From: Tomitella cavernea
Lineage (GTDB): Bacteria; Actinomycetota; Actinomycetes; Mycobacteriales; Mycobacteriaceae
DNA: 61,589 nucleotides
Direction: 5' to 3'
Assembly (NCBI RefSeq): GCF_016599145.1
Contig: NZ_JAENKO010000026.1
Span: 1 to 61,589 of the forward strand
Positions 34,997 to 44,114 of this stretch are shown here, in pieces. How positions within the stretch are numbered: position 1 is the first letter of the stretch; each line of letters opens with the position of its first letter. The translations under genes were made by a program, and so were the position numbers. The notes beneath the pieces were generated by a model that was not told the DNA's origin, ran no database searches, and worked only from the letters and a program-made list of their open reading frames with translations.

Positions 34997-36523
34997 TCAG
35001 GCCCGGGACGCCGCGAACCCCGCGGCATCGTCCGCCTCGCCGGCGATCCCCGCGGCACCCTCTACCGACTCGACCTCGACCACCTTCTCGTCGCCCTGGG
35101 CCGGGCGGTACTTCGGCAGCAACGCCGCGATGACGAGCGCCACCAGCGACGCCCCGGCGGCAGCGCCCATGACGATCTGGAAGGCTGTGTTGCTGGGCAG
35201 CACGGCCCCGCCGATCTCCATGGTCACCGAGGCGACGATGACGCCGGCCACGGCGCTCGCGAACGACGTGCCGAGCGAGCGCATGAGCGTGTTGAAACTG
35301 TTGGCCGCGCCGGTTTCCTCCGGCGGGACGGCGCCCATGATGAGGGCGGGCATCGCCGCGTAGGCCAGGCCGATACCGGCGCTGATGATGCCGGACAGCA
35401 CCACGAGCTGCCACACCGAGTTCATCCAGAACACGCCCATGAGGTATCCGAGTCCCACCACGACGGCGCCCGTCATCAGCGTGTACTTGGGCCCCACGCT
35501 CATCGTGATCCGGGAGGACACCGGGGCCATCGCCATCATCAGCAGGCCGCCGGGGGCCATCGCCAGGCCGGCCACCAGGATCGACTGGCCCAGGCCGTAA
35601 CCGGTGAACTCGGGGATCTCGATGATCTGCGGCACCACCAGCGACTGCGCGAACATCGCGAAGCCGAACACCACCGAGGCGATGTTGGTCATGAGCACCT
35701 GCTTGCCCGCCGCGACCCGGACGTCCACCAGCGGACGCGGCGCGCGCAGCTCCCACAGCACCCACGCCACCGCCAGCACGGCCGCAGCGACGAACAGGCC
35801 CACCGTCAGTCCCGAGCCCCAGCCCCAGTCGGCGCCCTTGGAGATCGCCAGCAGCAGCGACACCAGCGTGGCGGACAGGGCCGCGGCCCCGGGGTAGTCG
35901 AACGAACCGGAGGCGCGCAGGTGCGATTCCGGCACCACGATCACGGTGAGCACGAACGACAGCACGCCGAGGCCGGCGGATACCCAGAAGAGCATGTGCC
36001 AGTCCGCGTACTGCGCGATGAATGCGGCGAGGGGCATGCCGAGCGCGCCGCCGACACCGAGCGACGCACTGATGACGGCGACTCCGCCTGCGAGCTTCTC
36101 CGGCGCCATGATATCGCGCATCAGGCTCATGCCCAGGGGGATCACGCCGGACGCGAAGCCCTGCAAGGCGCGGCCGATCACCAGCGGCGCCAGGCTTGAT
36201 GCGAACGCGGCGATGAGCGATCCCACCACGAGGATCACCAGGCTCACCAGCAGCAAGCGGCGCTTGCCGTACATGTCGCCGAGTCGGCCCATGACCGGGG
36301 TGGCGACGGCAGCAGCGAGCAACGTCGCGGTGATCGCCCAGGCCGTGTCACCCGCCGATGCCCCGACGAGATCCGGAAGTTCGGGAATGATCGGGATGAT
36401 CAGAGTCTGCATGAGCGCGACGACGATGCCGCCGAGCGCGAGCACCGCGACGATGGCGGAGTTCTTCTTGTCGTGCGGCCCTGCGTCTCCCATCGGGTCG
36501 GCGGGCCCTGCTTGTGCTGCCAT
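34997..36523 (-). CDS. MFS transporter, DHA2 family
   Basis: A 508-residue transporter with 14 predicted membrane helices. The motif A loop reads GRLGDMYGKRRLLL and the motif C region SLGVGGALGMPLAAF. A charged C-terminal tail of about 40 residues (EKVVEVESVEGAAG) is unusual. ATG 36523 is chosen at the family-like start. It is divergent from a TetR gene across two matching dyads, so it is likely the pump that the repressor controls. Substrate unknown. Confidence 0.93.
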   Translation of the reverse strand: MAAQAGPADPMGDAGPHDKKNSAIVAVLALGGIVVALMQTLIIPIIPELPDLVGASAGDTAWAITATLLAAAVATPVMGRLGDMYGKRRLLLVSLVILVVGSLIAAFASSLAPLVIGRALQGFASGVIPLGMSLMRDIMAPEKLAGGVAVISASLGVGGALGMPLAAFIAQYADWHMLFWVSAGLGVLSFVLTVIVVPESHLRASGSFDYPGAAALSATLVSLLLAISKGADWGWGSGLTVGLFVAAAVLAVAWVLWELRAPRPLVDVRVAAGKQVLMTNIASVVFGFAMFAQSLVVPQIIEIPEFTGYGLGQSILVAGLAMAPGGLLMMAMAPVSSRITMSVGPKYTLMTGAVVVGLGYLMGVFWMNSVWQLVVLSGIISAGIGLAYAAMPALIMGAVPPEETGAANSFNTLMRSLGTSFASAVAGVIVASVTMEIGGAVLPSNTAFQIVMGAAAGASLVALVIAALLPKYRPAQGDEKVVEVESVEGAAGIAGEADDAAGFAASRA

Positions 36524-36577
36524 ACGTGTCCGATCTGATCTACGCCGCCGGTGGCCACCCGACCGCGGCGGCAATTT

Positions 36578-36618
36578 AAGTCAAGTGACTTGCGTGACGA
36601 TATATCAGTCACCTGACT
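36578..36618. promoter_or_regulatory. Two AGTCA-NN-TGACT operators
   Basis: AAGTCAAGTGACTT (36578-36591) and AGTCACCTGACT (36607-36618) share the AGTCA/TGACT arms, with centres 28 bp apart. They lie between the divergent MFS and TetR genes. Confidence 0.75.
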
Positions 36619-36698
36619 TAGAACAACCGTCTCCGAGGTAGGGTGACGGAACTCTCGGACCGGAAACGCGCTCCGGCGCACTGGAAGGATTCGGCCTC

Positions 36699-37409
36699 AT
36701 GACCCCCGCGACCGCCCCGCCCGCCCCCGGCGCGCGCAACACGCGCACCGCCGCGACCCGCGCCGCCATCACTGCGGCGGCCGAGCGGCTTTTCGCCGAG
36801 CGCGGCGTCTCCGCGGTGTCCAACCGACAGGTGGGCGAAGCCGCCGGGCAGGCCAACAACACGGCGGTCGCCTACCATTTCGGCACCAAGACCGACCTGA
36901 TCCGGGCGATCATCCGCAATCACGCGCAGGACATCGAGGCCAGGCGTGCACCGATGCTCGAGAGCGTCCGCGGATCCGCGGACATCCGCGACTGGATCCG
37001 CTGCCTGGTCCTCCCGTCCACCGAGCATTTCGCCGCACTGGGCACCCCCTCCTGGTATGCGCGGTTCAACGCGCAGGTGATGACCGATCCCGCCCTGCGT
37101 GCCCTCATCTACGAGGACGCCCTCGCCTCGGCGTCGCTGCAGGAGACGCTCCAGGGCCTGCGCGCCACGGCCGGCGCGATCCCGCCGCGCATCCGGCGCA
37201 CCCGCGCCGACATGGCACGCCAACTGCTGGTGCACATGTGCTCCGAGCGGGAACGGGACTTGGCCCTGACCGCCGCCGGTACCGCCGACCCGGGGCAACA
37301 ACACTGGGCGGGCGCCCCCGTCGACGGCGATGCCGGGACCTGGGCGGAACTCAGCGCCGACCTCGTCGACGCGCTCACCGGGCTGTGGACCGCGCCAGTC
37401 ACCCGCTGA
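36699..37409 (+). CDS. TetR family transcriptional regulator
   Basis: A 236-residue repressor. The HTH is at about residues 20-60 (FAERGVSAVSNRQVGEAAGQ, then YHFGTKTDLIRAI). The ligand domain is long, with SERERDLAL and a Trp-rich end. The gene starts about 80 bases from the second dyad operator and is divergent from the MFS gene, pointing to auto-repression and pump control. Confidence 0.93.
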   Translation: MTPATAPPAPGARNTRTAATRAAITAAAERLFAERGVSAVSNRQVGEAAGQANNTAVAYHFGTKTDLIRAIIRNHAQDIEARRAPMLESVRGSADIRDWIRCLVLPSTEHFAALGTPSWYARFNAQVMTDPALRALIYEDALASASLQETLQGLRATAGAIPPRIRRTRADMARQLLVHMCSERERDLALTAAGTADPGQQHWAGAPVDGDAGTWAELSADLVDALTGLWTAPVTR

Positions 37410-37513
37410 CCGGGTCACGCAACCGGGGCTGGGCGGCGGAACCGTATACTGGCCGTCAGGTCGCATTCCGGCCGCCTTGCTCTCCTTTGACGTCCACCTG
37501 CCACGAGGTTCCC

Positions 37514-37627
37514 ATGCGCCGCACCACCGTCCCGCTCCGCGGCCACGGCTGCGGCGTGCGGCTGACCATGCGGCGGCACGTGGACCTGCTGCGCGTGAGC
37601 AGCTCCGGCTGTACCGCTTCTCGCTGA
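37514..37627 (+). CDS. Cysteine-containing leader peptide upstream of TauE/SafE gene
   Basis: A 37-residue ORF whose last part, MRRHVDLLRVSSSGC, matches the short actinobacterial leader peptides of the form RRHVDLxRVSSxxC found upstream of sulfur-metabolism genes. An internal ATG at 37568 would give the more typical 19-residue peptide. A GC-rich inverted repeat (37629-37665) lies between its stop and the exporter start, as in an attenuator. Translation across the terminal Cys codon could sense cysteine supply (inference from the family). Confidence 0.7.
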   Translation: MRRTTVPLRGHGCGVRLTMRRHVDLLRVSSSGCTASR

Positions 37628-37685
37628 GCCCCCCGCCGCCCGGCCCCCGCCGGCGGCGCGTTCCCCGAGATCTCGAGGTACCCCC

Positions 37686-38696
37686 GTGACCACCGCTGCC
37701 GTATCCGATTCCGACGCGTCCGACGTAGGGACTTCACCCACCGTCGATGCCCCTGCCGTCGATGCCCCTGCCGTCGATGCCGCTCCCGCCCCTGTCGCCA
37801 CCACGCCCAGGCGCCTGCGCGCGTTCTTCGACTACCGGCGCACCATGATGACGATCGCCGTGCTGCTGGTGTTGATCCCGGCGATCGTGCTGTTCCCGGG
37901 CACCAGCCGCGAGGCGCTCACCGAGGGTCTCAACGAGGGCTTCACCATGGCGCACCTGCTGGCGTTCGTCGCGATCGCTCTGGTCGCCGCCGCGGTGAAG
38001 GGACTCTCCGGCTTCGGGTACGCCTTGATCGCCACGCCGCTGGCCGCGGTGCTCATCGACCCGTCGGTGGCCGTGATCGTGCTCGCCGTCCCGGCCCTGG
38101 TGATGAATCTGTTCCAGGTGGGCGAGACGGGCACCGGGTGGCAGTACCTGCGGCAGCATTGGTCGCTGGTCGCGGCGGCGCTCGTGGGCTCGGTGATCGG
38201 GGTGTTCATCCTCAAGAACTTCCCCGCCAAGCAGCTGCTGAGCGTGATCATCGGCGTCGTGCTGGTCAGCTACGTGATCTGGTCGGTGGCGCGCAAGGGC
38301 AAACCGGCCACCGGCACCGCGCACCCAGTCTCGTTGGGCACCGTCGGCGTGGCCGAGGGCGTGTTGCTGGGCGCCGTGAACATGGGCCCGCTGCTGCCCG
38401 CCTACCTGCACACCTTCGAGCGCGACGCCCGCCGCTACATCGGCGGCATGTCCCTGGTGTTCACGCTGGTGTTCGCCGAGCGCATCGGCCAGATGTCGGT
38501 GAACGGCCTCATGACCACGCAGCTGCTGTGGCTGGGGTCGGTGATCGCGCTGGTGACGCTGGTCGGTCTCGGGGCCGGCACGGTGCTGCGCCGCTGGGGC
38601 CGCATCAACCCGTCCGTGTTCAGCGCGCTGGTGCTCACGCTGCTGGGAGCAACAGGCGTGACGATGCTGGTCAAGGCGGTGCCACACTTCTTGTGA
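37686..38696 (+). CDS. TauE/SafE family sulfite/anion exporter-like permease
   Basis: A 336-residue membrane protein with eight to nine helices and the TauE/SafE double repeat (GLSGFGYALIATPL in the first half). The GTG start follows GAGG. The N-terminus before the first helix has three VDAPA-type repeats from a 15-bp tandem repeat. The leader peptide in front and the DsrE-like gene behind indicate export of sulfite or a related sulfur compound; the substrate is not proven. Confidence 0.88.
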   Translation: MTTAAVSDSDASDVGTSPTVDAPAVDAPAVDAAPAPVATTPRRLRAFFDYRRTMMTIAVLLVLIPAIVLFPGTSREALTEGLNEGFTMAHLLAFVAIALVAAAVKGLSGFGYALIATPLAAVLIDPSVAVIVLAVPALVMNLFQVGETGTGWQYLRQHWSLVAAALVGSVIGVFILKNFPAKQLLSVIIGVVLVSYVIWSVARKGKPATGTAHPVSLGTVGVAEGVLLGAVNMGPLLPAYLHTFERDARRYIGGMSLVFTLVFAERIGQMSVNGLMTTQLLWLGSVIALVTLVGLGAGTVLRRWGRINPSVFSALVLTLLGATGVTMLVKAVPHFL

Positions 38697-38721
38697 GTGG
38701 GCACGGCCTGTGCAACAGCAC

Positions 38722-38742
38722 GGCCCGTGAAAGCGACGGGCC
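38722..38742. terminator. Terminator-like hairpin between convergent genes
   Basis: GGCCCGT-gaaagcg-ACGGGCC, 7-bp perfect arms, between the TauE/SafE gene and the convergent DsrE-like gene. No T-tract follows. Confidence 0.6.
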
Positions 38743-38751
38743 CGGGGCGGT

Positions 38752-39111
38752 TCACGGCCGCAGGTAGGACCATCCTTCGCGCTGCCGACGCACCAGGTGC
38801 GCCACCCCCGAGTCGACGACGGCGACGCCGGGCAGCAGGTCGTCCTCGGACAGATCCCGGGCCGTGAGCGTGTTGGCGCAGGCGCACACAGTCACCCTTT
38901 GCTCCCGCAGCTGTGCCACCGTGTCCGCCAGGCCGGTCTCGCCCGTGCACAGCTCCACGCCGGGACCGTGCGTGACCACCTCCACCTGGGTGTCCGGCCC
39001 CAGCGCGCGGAGCAGATTGGCGGTGTTGCGCAGCACTGCGGCCTGACGCCCCGGGTCGGCCTCCGGCAGGTGGACCACCACGCCGCAGACTGCTCCTTCG
39101 GTCTGGCCCAT
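38752..39111 (-). CDS. DsrE/DsrF-like sulfur-relay family protein
   Basis: A 119-residue protein with the DsrE fold pattern: VVVHLPEADPGRQAAVLRN at the start, VEVVTHGPGVELC in the middle and the Cys-containing VTVCACANTL near residue 85. DsrE-like proteins carry sulfur on cysteine or act in sulfane transfer. It faces the TauE/SafE exporter, supporting a sulfur-stress role for this locus. Confidence 0.75.
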   Translation of the reverse strand: MGQTEGAVCGVVVHLPEADPGRQAAVLRNTANLLRALGPDTQVEVVTHGPGVELCTGETGLADTVAQLREQRVTVCACANTLTARDLSEDDLLPGVAVVDSGVAHLVRRQREGWSYLRP

Positions 39112-39343
39112 TCTGCCGCACTCCCCTCGTCGACGCCGCGCAGTGTCGCGGCGCGGTACCCATTGTCACGTCAGTGTCGCGCACAGGCTCCGCCGGGCCG
39201 CTCAAGCAAGCGGCCGGATGCCCGGCTTGTTTCGTTGTCCCTCCTGCTAACCCAGCCGGCCCGGGGGACGATACGGAGGATACGGGCCAACACGGCGCGG
39301 GGCGACGAGATCGGCGGCCGCCGGGCCGAGGAAGGACGACATC

Positions 39344-39865
39344 ATGCGACGCACCCTCCTGCGCACCGCGGCGGCGGCCGGGGCCGCGGCACTCACCACC
39401 GGGATCCTCGGCCTGGGAGCGGCCTCCGCGAACCCCGTGCACACCCTGTGGCAGACCCCCGTGATCAGCGGACCGGACATCGGGCCCGCGTCGACACCCG
39501 AGGGGATGTTCCCGCTGATCCACGTCGCCGCCACCGACGGCCAGGCCCCGGGCGAGACGACGTTCTCGGTCCCCCGGCCGTTCCCGTACTACTACATGCA
39601 CGCATCCCGCTTCGTCGTGATCCACTGGCAGAACGTGCAGACGGGGGCGTCAGGCGACGTGCCGTTGCGGTATTGGCAGAACCTCGAGGAATCCGGGGGC
39701 ACCCCCAACCTTCCTCCCGAGTTCCCGGCCACCCTGCCCACTGCCGCCACCGTGCAAACGGGCACCGGTCCGGTGGTGGCGACGGTGACGCACTTCCGGA
39801 CCACGTACCAGGCGCCGCCCGTGGCCGATGGTGTGGTCCCCGGAATCTCGATCTTCATTTCCTGA
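39344..39865 (+). CDS. Secreted hypothetical protein
   Basis: A 173-residue product with a signal peptide (MRRTLLRTAAAAGAAAL hydrophobic core, cleavage after AASA near residue 29). The mature domain has many Pro, Thr and aromatic residues and no cysteines, suggesting a beta-sheet envelope protein. GAGGAAGG lies upstream of the ATG. No family is recognised. The small hairpin at about 39199-39218 lies in the 232-base divergent gap before it. Confidence 0.75.
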   Translation: MRRTLLRTAAAAGAAALTTGILGLGAASANPVHTLWQTPVISGPDIGPASTPEGMFPLIHVAATDGQAPGETTFSVPRPFPYYYMHASRFVVIHWQNVQTGASGDVPLRYWQNLEESGGTPNLPPEFPATLPTAATVQTGTGPVVATVTHFRTTYQAPPVADGVVPGISIFIS

Positions 39866-40023
39866 GGCCCGCCACACGAACCAACCACTGCCTGCGGATC
39901 ACCGACCGGCGCCATCGACTTTCCAGTTGATCTCAGGTGGCTGCGCTCCGCAGTCCATTTGATGGCTCATCACCGAATCCACCGCACGCACCCTCGATAA
40001 TCAACACTCGGTACAGTCTCAGC

Positions 40024-40863
40024 ATGGCACTGACTGCGCGCGGCCTGACACGCACGTTCGGCCGGCACGTCGCCGTCGAGCATGCGTCTGTGACGTTGAA
40101 GTCGGGCAGCATCACCGGCTTGGTCGGGCCCAACGGTGCGGGCAAAACAACATTGCTTCTCATGCTCGCCGGACTTCTGGCACCCGATTCCGGTGTCATG
40201 GAGCTCGACGATGTCGAAGCAGAGTCGGCGCAGCTGCGGACGGTGGTCGGCTGGATGCCGGATGTATTCGGCACCTGGGACAGCCTGACGGCCACCGAGA
40301 TTCTGATTCTGTTCGGACGCCTGCACGGACGATCGACGCAGAAAGCACGCGTGCGCGCAGCCGAGCTCCTCGAGCTGGTTCATCTCAACGAATTCGCTGA
40401 CCGCCCGGCGCACGAACTCTCACGGGGCCAGAAGCAAAGACTCGGATTTGCGCGGGCGTTGGCCCACCGGCCACGAGTTCTCCTGCTCGACGAACCTGCA
40501 TCCGGCATGGATCCACGCTCGCGCAGGGAACTGCGGGACCAACTGCGTGCGATGGCCGATCGGGGCTGTGCGGTTCTGATCTCGTCGCACATTCTCACTG
40601 AATTATCGGAGATGGTCGACGACGTGGTGATCATGACCGCGGGACGTACCCGGTATTCCGATCGACCCGAAGGCAGTCTTTGGCGGATTCGGGAAGCCGG
40701 TCAGTCGGCGGCCCGTGCCACGACGATGACCTTCGCCGACGAGGAGACCGCCGCACGCCACCTGGGCGAACTGATCACCGCTGGTGCGCGTATCGCCGAA
40801 TTCTCCCGCATCGACTCCGCACTCGAGAACACCTACCTCGCGTTGGACACGGAGAGGACCTGA
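40024..40863 (+). CDS. ABC transporter ATP-binding protein
   Basis: A 279-residue ATPase with Walker A GPNGAGKT, signature LSRGQKQR, Walker B VLLLDEP and an SSH H-loop. The ATG at 40024 begins the family strand MALTARGLTRTFGRH. Its codon use is less GC-biased than its neighbours, as in the permease that follows 3 bases later with a TTG start. The pair forms an ABC exporter of unknown substrate, possibly acquired by transfer. Confidence 0.93.
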   Translation: MALTARGLTRTFGRHVAVEHASVTLKSGSITGLVGPNGAGKTTLLLMLAGLLAPDSGVMELDDVEAESAQLRTVVGWMPDVFGTWDSLTATEILILFGRLHGRSTQKARVRAAELLELVHLNEFADRPAHELSRGQKQRLGFARALAHRPRVLLLDEPASGMDPRSRRELRDQLRAMADRGCAVLISSHILTELSEMVDDVVIMTAGRTRYSDRPEGSLWRIREAGQSAARATTMTFADEETAARHLGELITAGARIAEFSRIDSALENTYLALDTERT

Positions 40864-40866
40864 CCG

Positions 40867-42060
40867 TTGACCAGCACAACGCACGAGTCCGGCGTCGATG
40901 TATCGGCGTCGCGCAAGGAGCGGGCTCTCGGATGGTGGTCGGTCGTCGGCGTCCTCATGCAACTCGAGCTCCGGCAGCGGTTGCGTACCACCCGGTGGAA
41001 AGCGACGCTCGGCATCGCCTTCGTCGTGCTCGCCGTCGCGGTCTTCGGGTCGATGTATATTGCGATGATCTCCGGCGGTGCGAGCTACCGCGACTGGGCA
41101 CGGAATCTGTACGCGATCGTCATGGCGGCGGAACTTTTCTTCGGCATCATCTTGGCACCGACCCTGACCGCCACCGCCATCAACGGCGATCGCAAAGACG
41201 CCACACTTGCGCTGGTCCAAGCGACGCCGATCAGCAATCGGCAGCTGGTGGTCGGCAAGCTGGCCGGCAACTGGGTGTCCTGTCTGGCCCTGGTCGCGAT
41301 TTCCTCCCCATTCCTGATCTGGGGGATGATCGCGGCGCCTTACGGCATTGCAATCGGACTACTCGGTGTAGTCGTCCTGTGCCTGCTGTTCGCCTGCTAC
41401 GGCGGTATCGGCCTAGGATTCTCCGCACTCACCGCCCGGCCCGCGGGATCCGCGGTATTGACACAGGCGACTGTGTTCTTTCTGATTCTCGGGCTTCCGG
41501 CGCTGTTCGGCCTCTTCTACACCACCACATCGCAAGAACATCAGGTGGTGCGAGGAAAATACGCATACCCGGCACGTTCCAGCGAGCCGGGTATATCACC
41601 TACGAAAGAGCCCGTTTGTCACGATGTCGAGCAGACTGAGACCTTCTATCACACAGAACATATCTGGTGGCTGCTGGCACCAAATCCATTCCTCATTCTT
41701 CCAGATGTTGTAGCCGAACACGATAATCCGGTCTCCAACAACAACAGCTGGATCGCTGGCCAACGGCCGACTGACCCTACAATAATGACCCCGATTTCAC
41801 AAATGTTGTCCAGGGCCCGCGCCGGTCCCTACATCAACGCTCCGCGCTGCCACGAATCGATGGCGCGGTATACCACCGACCCCACCGACTACCGGACGTT
41901 CTATCAAGCTCAGAATGCACACGCGAAGTCACGTGTCGGCGATAGCTGGCCCGTGGGACTGCTAGTGAACGCCGTATTCGGATTCATCGGGGTGTTTGTC
42001 GCCGCACGCCGGCTGCGTGTGCCGGCGGGGAAGCTTCCGAAGGGAACTCGGATTGCCTAG
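40867..42060 (+). CDS. ABC-2 type membrane permease
   Basis: A 397-residue permease starting with TTG. Six predicted helices are present, five before residue 225 and one near the C-terminus. Between them lies a hydrophilic insert of about 130 residues (230-360) with two cysteines, predicted outside the membrane. The insert is unusual for ABC-2 permeases and could bind a ligand or peptide. It is co-transcribed with the ATPase. Local base composition is AT-richer than the surroundings. Confidence 0.85.
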   Translation: MTSTTHESGVDVSASRKERALGWWSVVGVLMQLELRQRLRTTRWKATLGIAFVVLAVAVFGSMYIAMISGGASYRDWARNLYAIVMAAELFFGIILAPTLTATAINGDRKDATLALVQATPISNRQLVVGKLAGNWVSCLALVAISSPFLIWGMIAAPYGIAIGLLGVVVLCLLFACYGGIGLGFSALTARPAGSAVLTQATVFFLILGLPALFGLFYTTTSQEHQVVRGKYAYPARSSEPGISPTKEPVCHDVEQTETFYHTEHIWWLLAPNPFLILPDVVAEHDNPVSNNNSWIAGQRPTDPTIMTPISQMLSRARAGPYINAPRCHESMARYTTDPTDYRTFYQAQNAHAKSRVGDSWPVGLLVNAVFGFIGVFVAARRLRVPAGKLPKGTRIA

Positions 42061-42118
42061 TCGACCGTCGCCATGGACCACGGTCGAATTGCCACCGGCG
42101 TCCCGGACTAACCATTGC

Positions 42119-42133
42119 CCGAGCGATCGCTCG
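42119..42133. promoter_or_regulatory. TetR operator candidate 1
   Basis: CCGAGCGATCGCTCG, containing the perfect 12-bp palindrome GAGCGATCGCTC, 18 bases before the TetR GTG. It matches the site at 42806-42821 read on the opposite strand. Confidence 0.6.
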
Positions 42134-42150
42134 CTCGCTATCCTCAGGCG

Positions 42151-42753
42151 GTGACGGACTGGCGCGACTTCTCCGATGACGGGCTCACGCCCACGCTCCG
42201 GGCGGCACGCGGGCTGTTCGCCCGCAACGGTTATCACGCGACGTCGATCCGCGCGGTGGCCGAAGCGGCAGGGCTGTCGGTGCCGGGGCTGTACCACCAT
42301 CACAGGTCCAAGCAGGCGATCCTGGGCGCCCTCGTCGACGCGACCATGGACCGCATGTTGGCGCACACCCGCGCCGCGGAAGCAGATTCGGACGGCACGG
42401 CACTCGGACGCTTCGACAACGTACTGGAGTGCCTGCTGCGGTTCCACATGCTCCGGCGCGACGACGCTTTCGTCGCGTCCACCGAGATGCGAAGCATGGA
42501 CGACACGCTGCTGCTCCGGCACATCGCGCAGCGCGACGAGCAGCAGCGCATGATCGCCGACATCATCGCCCAGGGCGTGGCCGACGGCACCTTCCGCTGC
42601 GGGCACGTCGACGATGGCGCCCGCGCCGCCGCGTCACTGTGCGTGGCCGTCGCGGGCTGGTACGACCCAACAGGCGTGCTGACCGCCGACGAGGTCGTCG
42701 CGCGACAGCTCGACATCGCGCGCCGCATCGCAGGCTTCCCGCCCCCGCCGTGA
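42151..42753 (+). CDS. TetR family regulator of the acyl-CoA dehydrogenase operon
   Basis: A 200-residue repressor with HTH at about residues 20-60 (NGYHATSIRAVAEAAGLSVPGLYHHHRSKQAIL, split across helices) and a TetR C-terminal domain. The GTG at 42151 is preferred; an upstream TTG start would place the operator inside the gene. It precedes an acyl-CoA dehydrogenase/phosphotransferase pair that carries a matching operator, suggesting that an acyl-CoA releases repression. Confidence 0.9.
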   Translation: MTDWRDFSDDGLTPTLRAARGLFARNGYHATSIRAVAEAAGLSVPGLYHHHRSKQAILGALVDATMDRMLAHTRAAEADSDGTALGRFDNVLECLLRFHMLRRDDAFVASTEMRSMDDTLLLRHIAQRDEQQRMIADIIAQGVADGTFRCGHVDDGARAAASLCVAVAGWYDPTGVLTADEVVARQLDIARRIAGFPPPP

Positions 42754-42805
42754 CCGCCGACGACTCTTGACAGGCGTGCGGGGCCGGTGCCAACCTTGTC
42801 CCGAG

Positions 42806-42821
42806 CCGATCGATCGCTCGG
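42806..42821. promoter_or_regulatory. TetR operator candidate 2
   Basis: CCGATCGATCGCTCGG; on the minus strand CCGAGCGATCGATCGG, sharing CCGAGCGATCG with the site upstream of the TetR gene. It lies 82 bases before the acyl-CoA dehydrogenase start. Confidence 0.6.
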
Positions 42822-42902
42822 TCGGGATCGCGGGAACGTCCCCCGGCCGGGCACGAACCCCGGCGGGCTCCTGCGCCGACACCCCGCACAGAAGAGGTGC
42901 CC

Positions 42903-44114
42903 ATGGCCATCGACCTCACGCCCACGGCACGGGCCCGCCGCGTCGCGGAGGCGACGCGGCGACTGGTCCGCGAACGCATCCTGCCGCTCGAGAACGAACA
43001 CGCCGGCGACATCACCGCCGCCGGCGGGGACTCGTTCCGCGCGACAATCCAGCAGTACTCCCGTGATGCCGGCGTGTTCGCGCCCCACGCACCCGTCGAG
43101 TACGGGGGCCTGGGCATGGACATGCGCGACCGCGCGCCTGTGTTCGAAGAGGCCGGATACTCGGTGTTCGGGCCCGCCGCCCTGAACATCGCCGCGCCTG
43201 ACGAGGGCAACATCCACATGCTCGCCCACATCGCGTCCGCCGAACAGAAGGTGCGCTTCCTGGCGCCGCTGTGCCGCGGCGAGGTGCGCTCGGCGTTCGC
43301 GATGACCGAGCCGCCACCGGGTGCGGGCGCCGATCCGGCCGCACTCGCCACGACGGCCGCGCGGGTGCCCGGCGGCTGGCGGATCGACGGCGCCAAGCAG
43401 TTCATCACCGGGGCCGACGGCGCCGGATTCTTCATCATCATGGCGCGCACGGCGGGCGCCCCTGGCGATCGCGGCGGGGCGACGATGTTCCTCGCCCCGG
43501 CGGAGGCGGCCGGCATCCGCGTGGGCCGGCACATCCCCACCATCGACCGCTCGATGGTGGGCGGGCACTGCGAAGTGACGTTCGACGGGCTGCAGCTGCC
43601 CGACGACGCCGTGCTGGGCGAGGTGGACGAGGGTTACCGCTACGCCCAGGTGCGCCTGGGCCCCGCGAGGATGACGCATGTGATGAGGTGGCTGGGGTCG
43701 GCGCGCCGCGCCCACGACATCGCGCTGGATTACAGCGCGGGCCGGCGGTTGTTCGGCCGGCGGCTCGGCGACCTGGGCATGGCGCAGAAGATGATCGCGG
43801 ACAACGAGATCGACCTCGCCGCGACGCGCGCGCTGTTGCTCACCGCGTGCGCCGACCTGGACGCGGGGGACTTGGGCGCCACCTCCACTTCCATCGCCAA
43901 GGTCTACGGCGCCGAGGCCATCGACCGGGTGATCGACCGCAGCATCCAACTGTGCGGAGGAATGGGCGTGTCCGAGGACTTGCCGTTGAGCCGTCTGCAG
44001 CGCGAGGTGCGCCCGTTCCGCATCTACGACGGGCCCTCCGAGGTGCACCGGTGGTCGATCGCGAAAAGGGCCGTGCGGCGCGCCGTGCAGGCCCGGGAGG
44101 AAGAGTCACGATGA
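42903..44114 (+). CDS. Acyl-CoA dehydrogenase family protein
   Basis: A 403-residue FAD-dependent dehydrogenase. AFAMTEPPPGAGADP is the flavin/substrate loop, followed by the beta-barrel and the C-terminal helical domain with RRLFGRRLGDLGMAQ and the QLCGGMGVSEDLPL segment. The catalytic base position lies in RIYDGPSEVHRW. GAGG precedes the ATG. The stop overlaps the phosphotransferase ATG by 4 bases. Such pairs act in degradation of unusual acyl-CoAs; the specific substrate is unknown. Confidence 0.95.
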   Translation: MAIDLTPTARARRVAEATRRLVRERILPLENEHAGDITAAGGDSFRATIQQYSRDAGVFAPHAPVEYGGLGMDMRDRAPVFEEAGYSVFGPAALNIAAPDEGNIHMLAHIASAEQKVRFLAPLCRGEVRSAFAMTEPPPGAGADPAALATTAARVPGGWRIDGAKQFITGADGAGFFIIMARTAGAPGDRGGATMFLAPAEAAGIRVGRHIPTIDRSMVGGHCEVTFDGLQLPDDAVLGEVDEGYRYAQVRLGPARMTHVMRWLGSARRAHDIALDYSAGRRLFGRRLGDLGMAQKMIADNEIDLAATRALLLTACADLDAGDLGATSTSIAKVYGAEAIDRVIDRSIQLCGGMGVSEDLPLSRLQREVRPFRIYDGPSEVHRWSIAKRAVRRAVQAREEESR

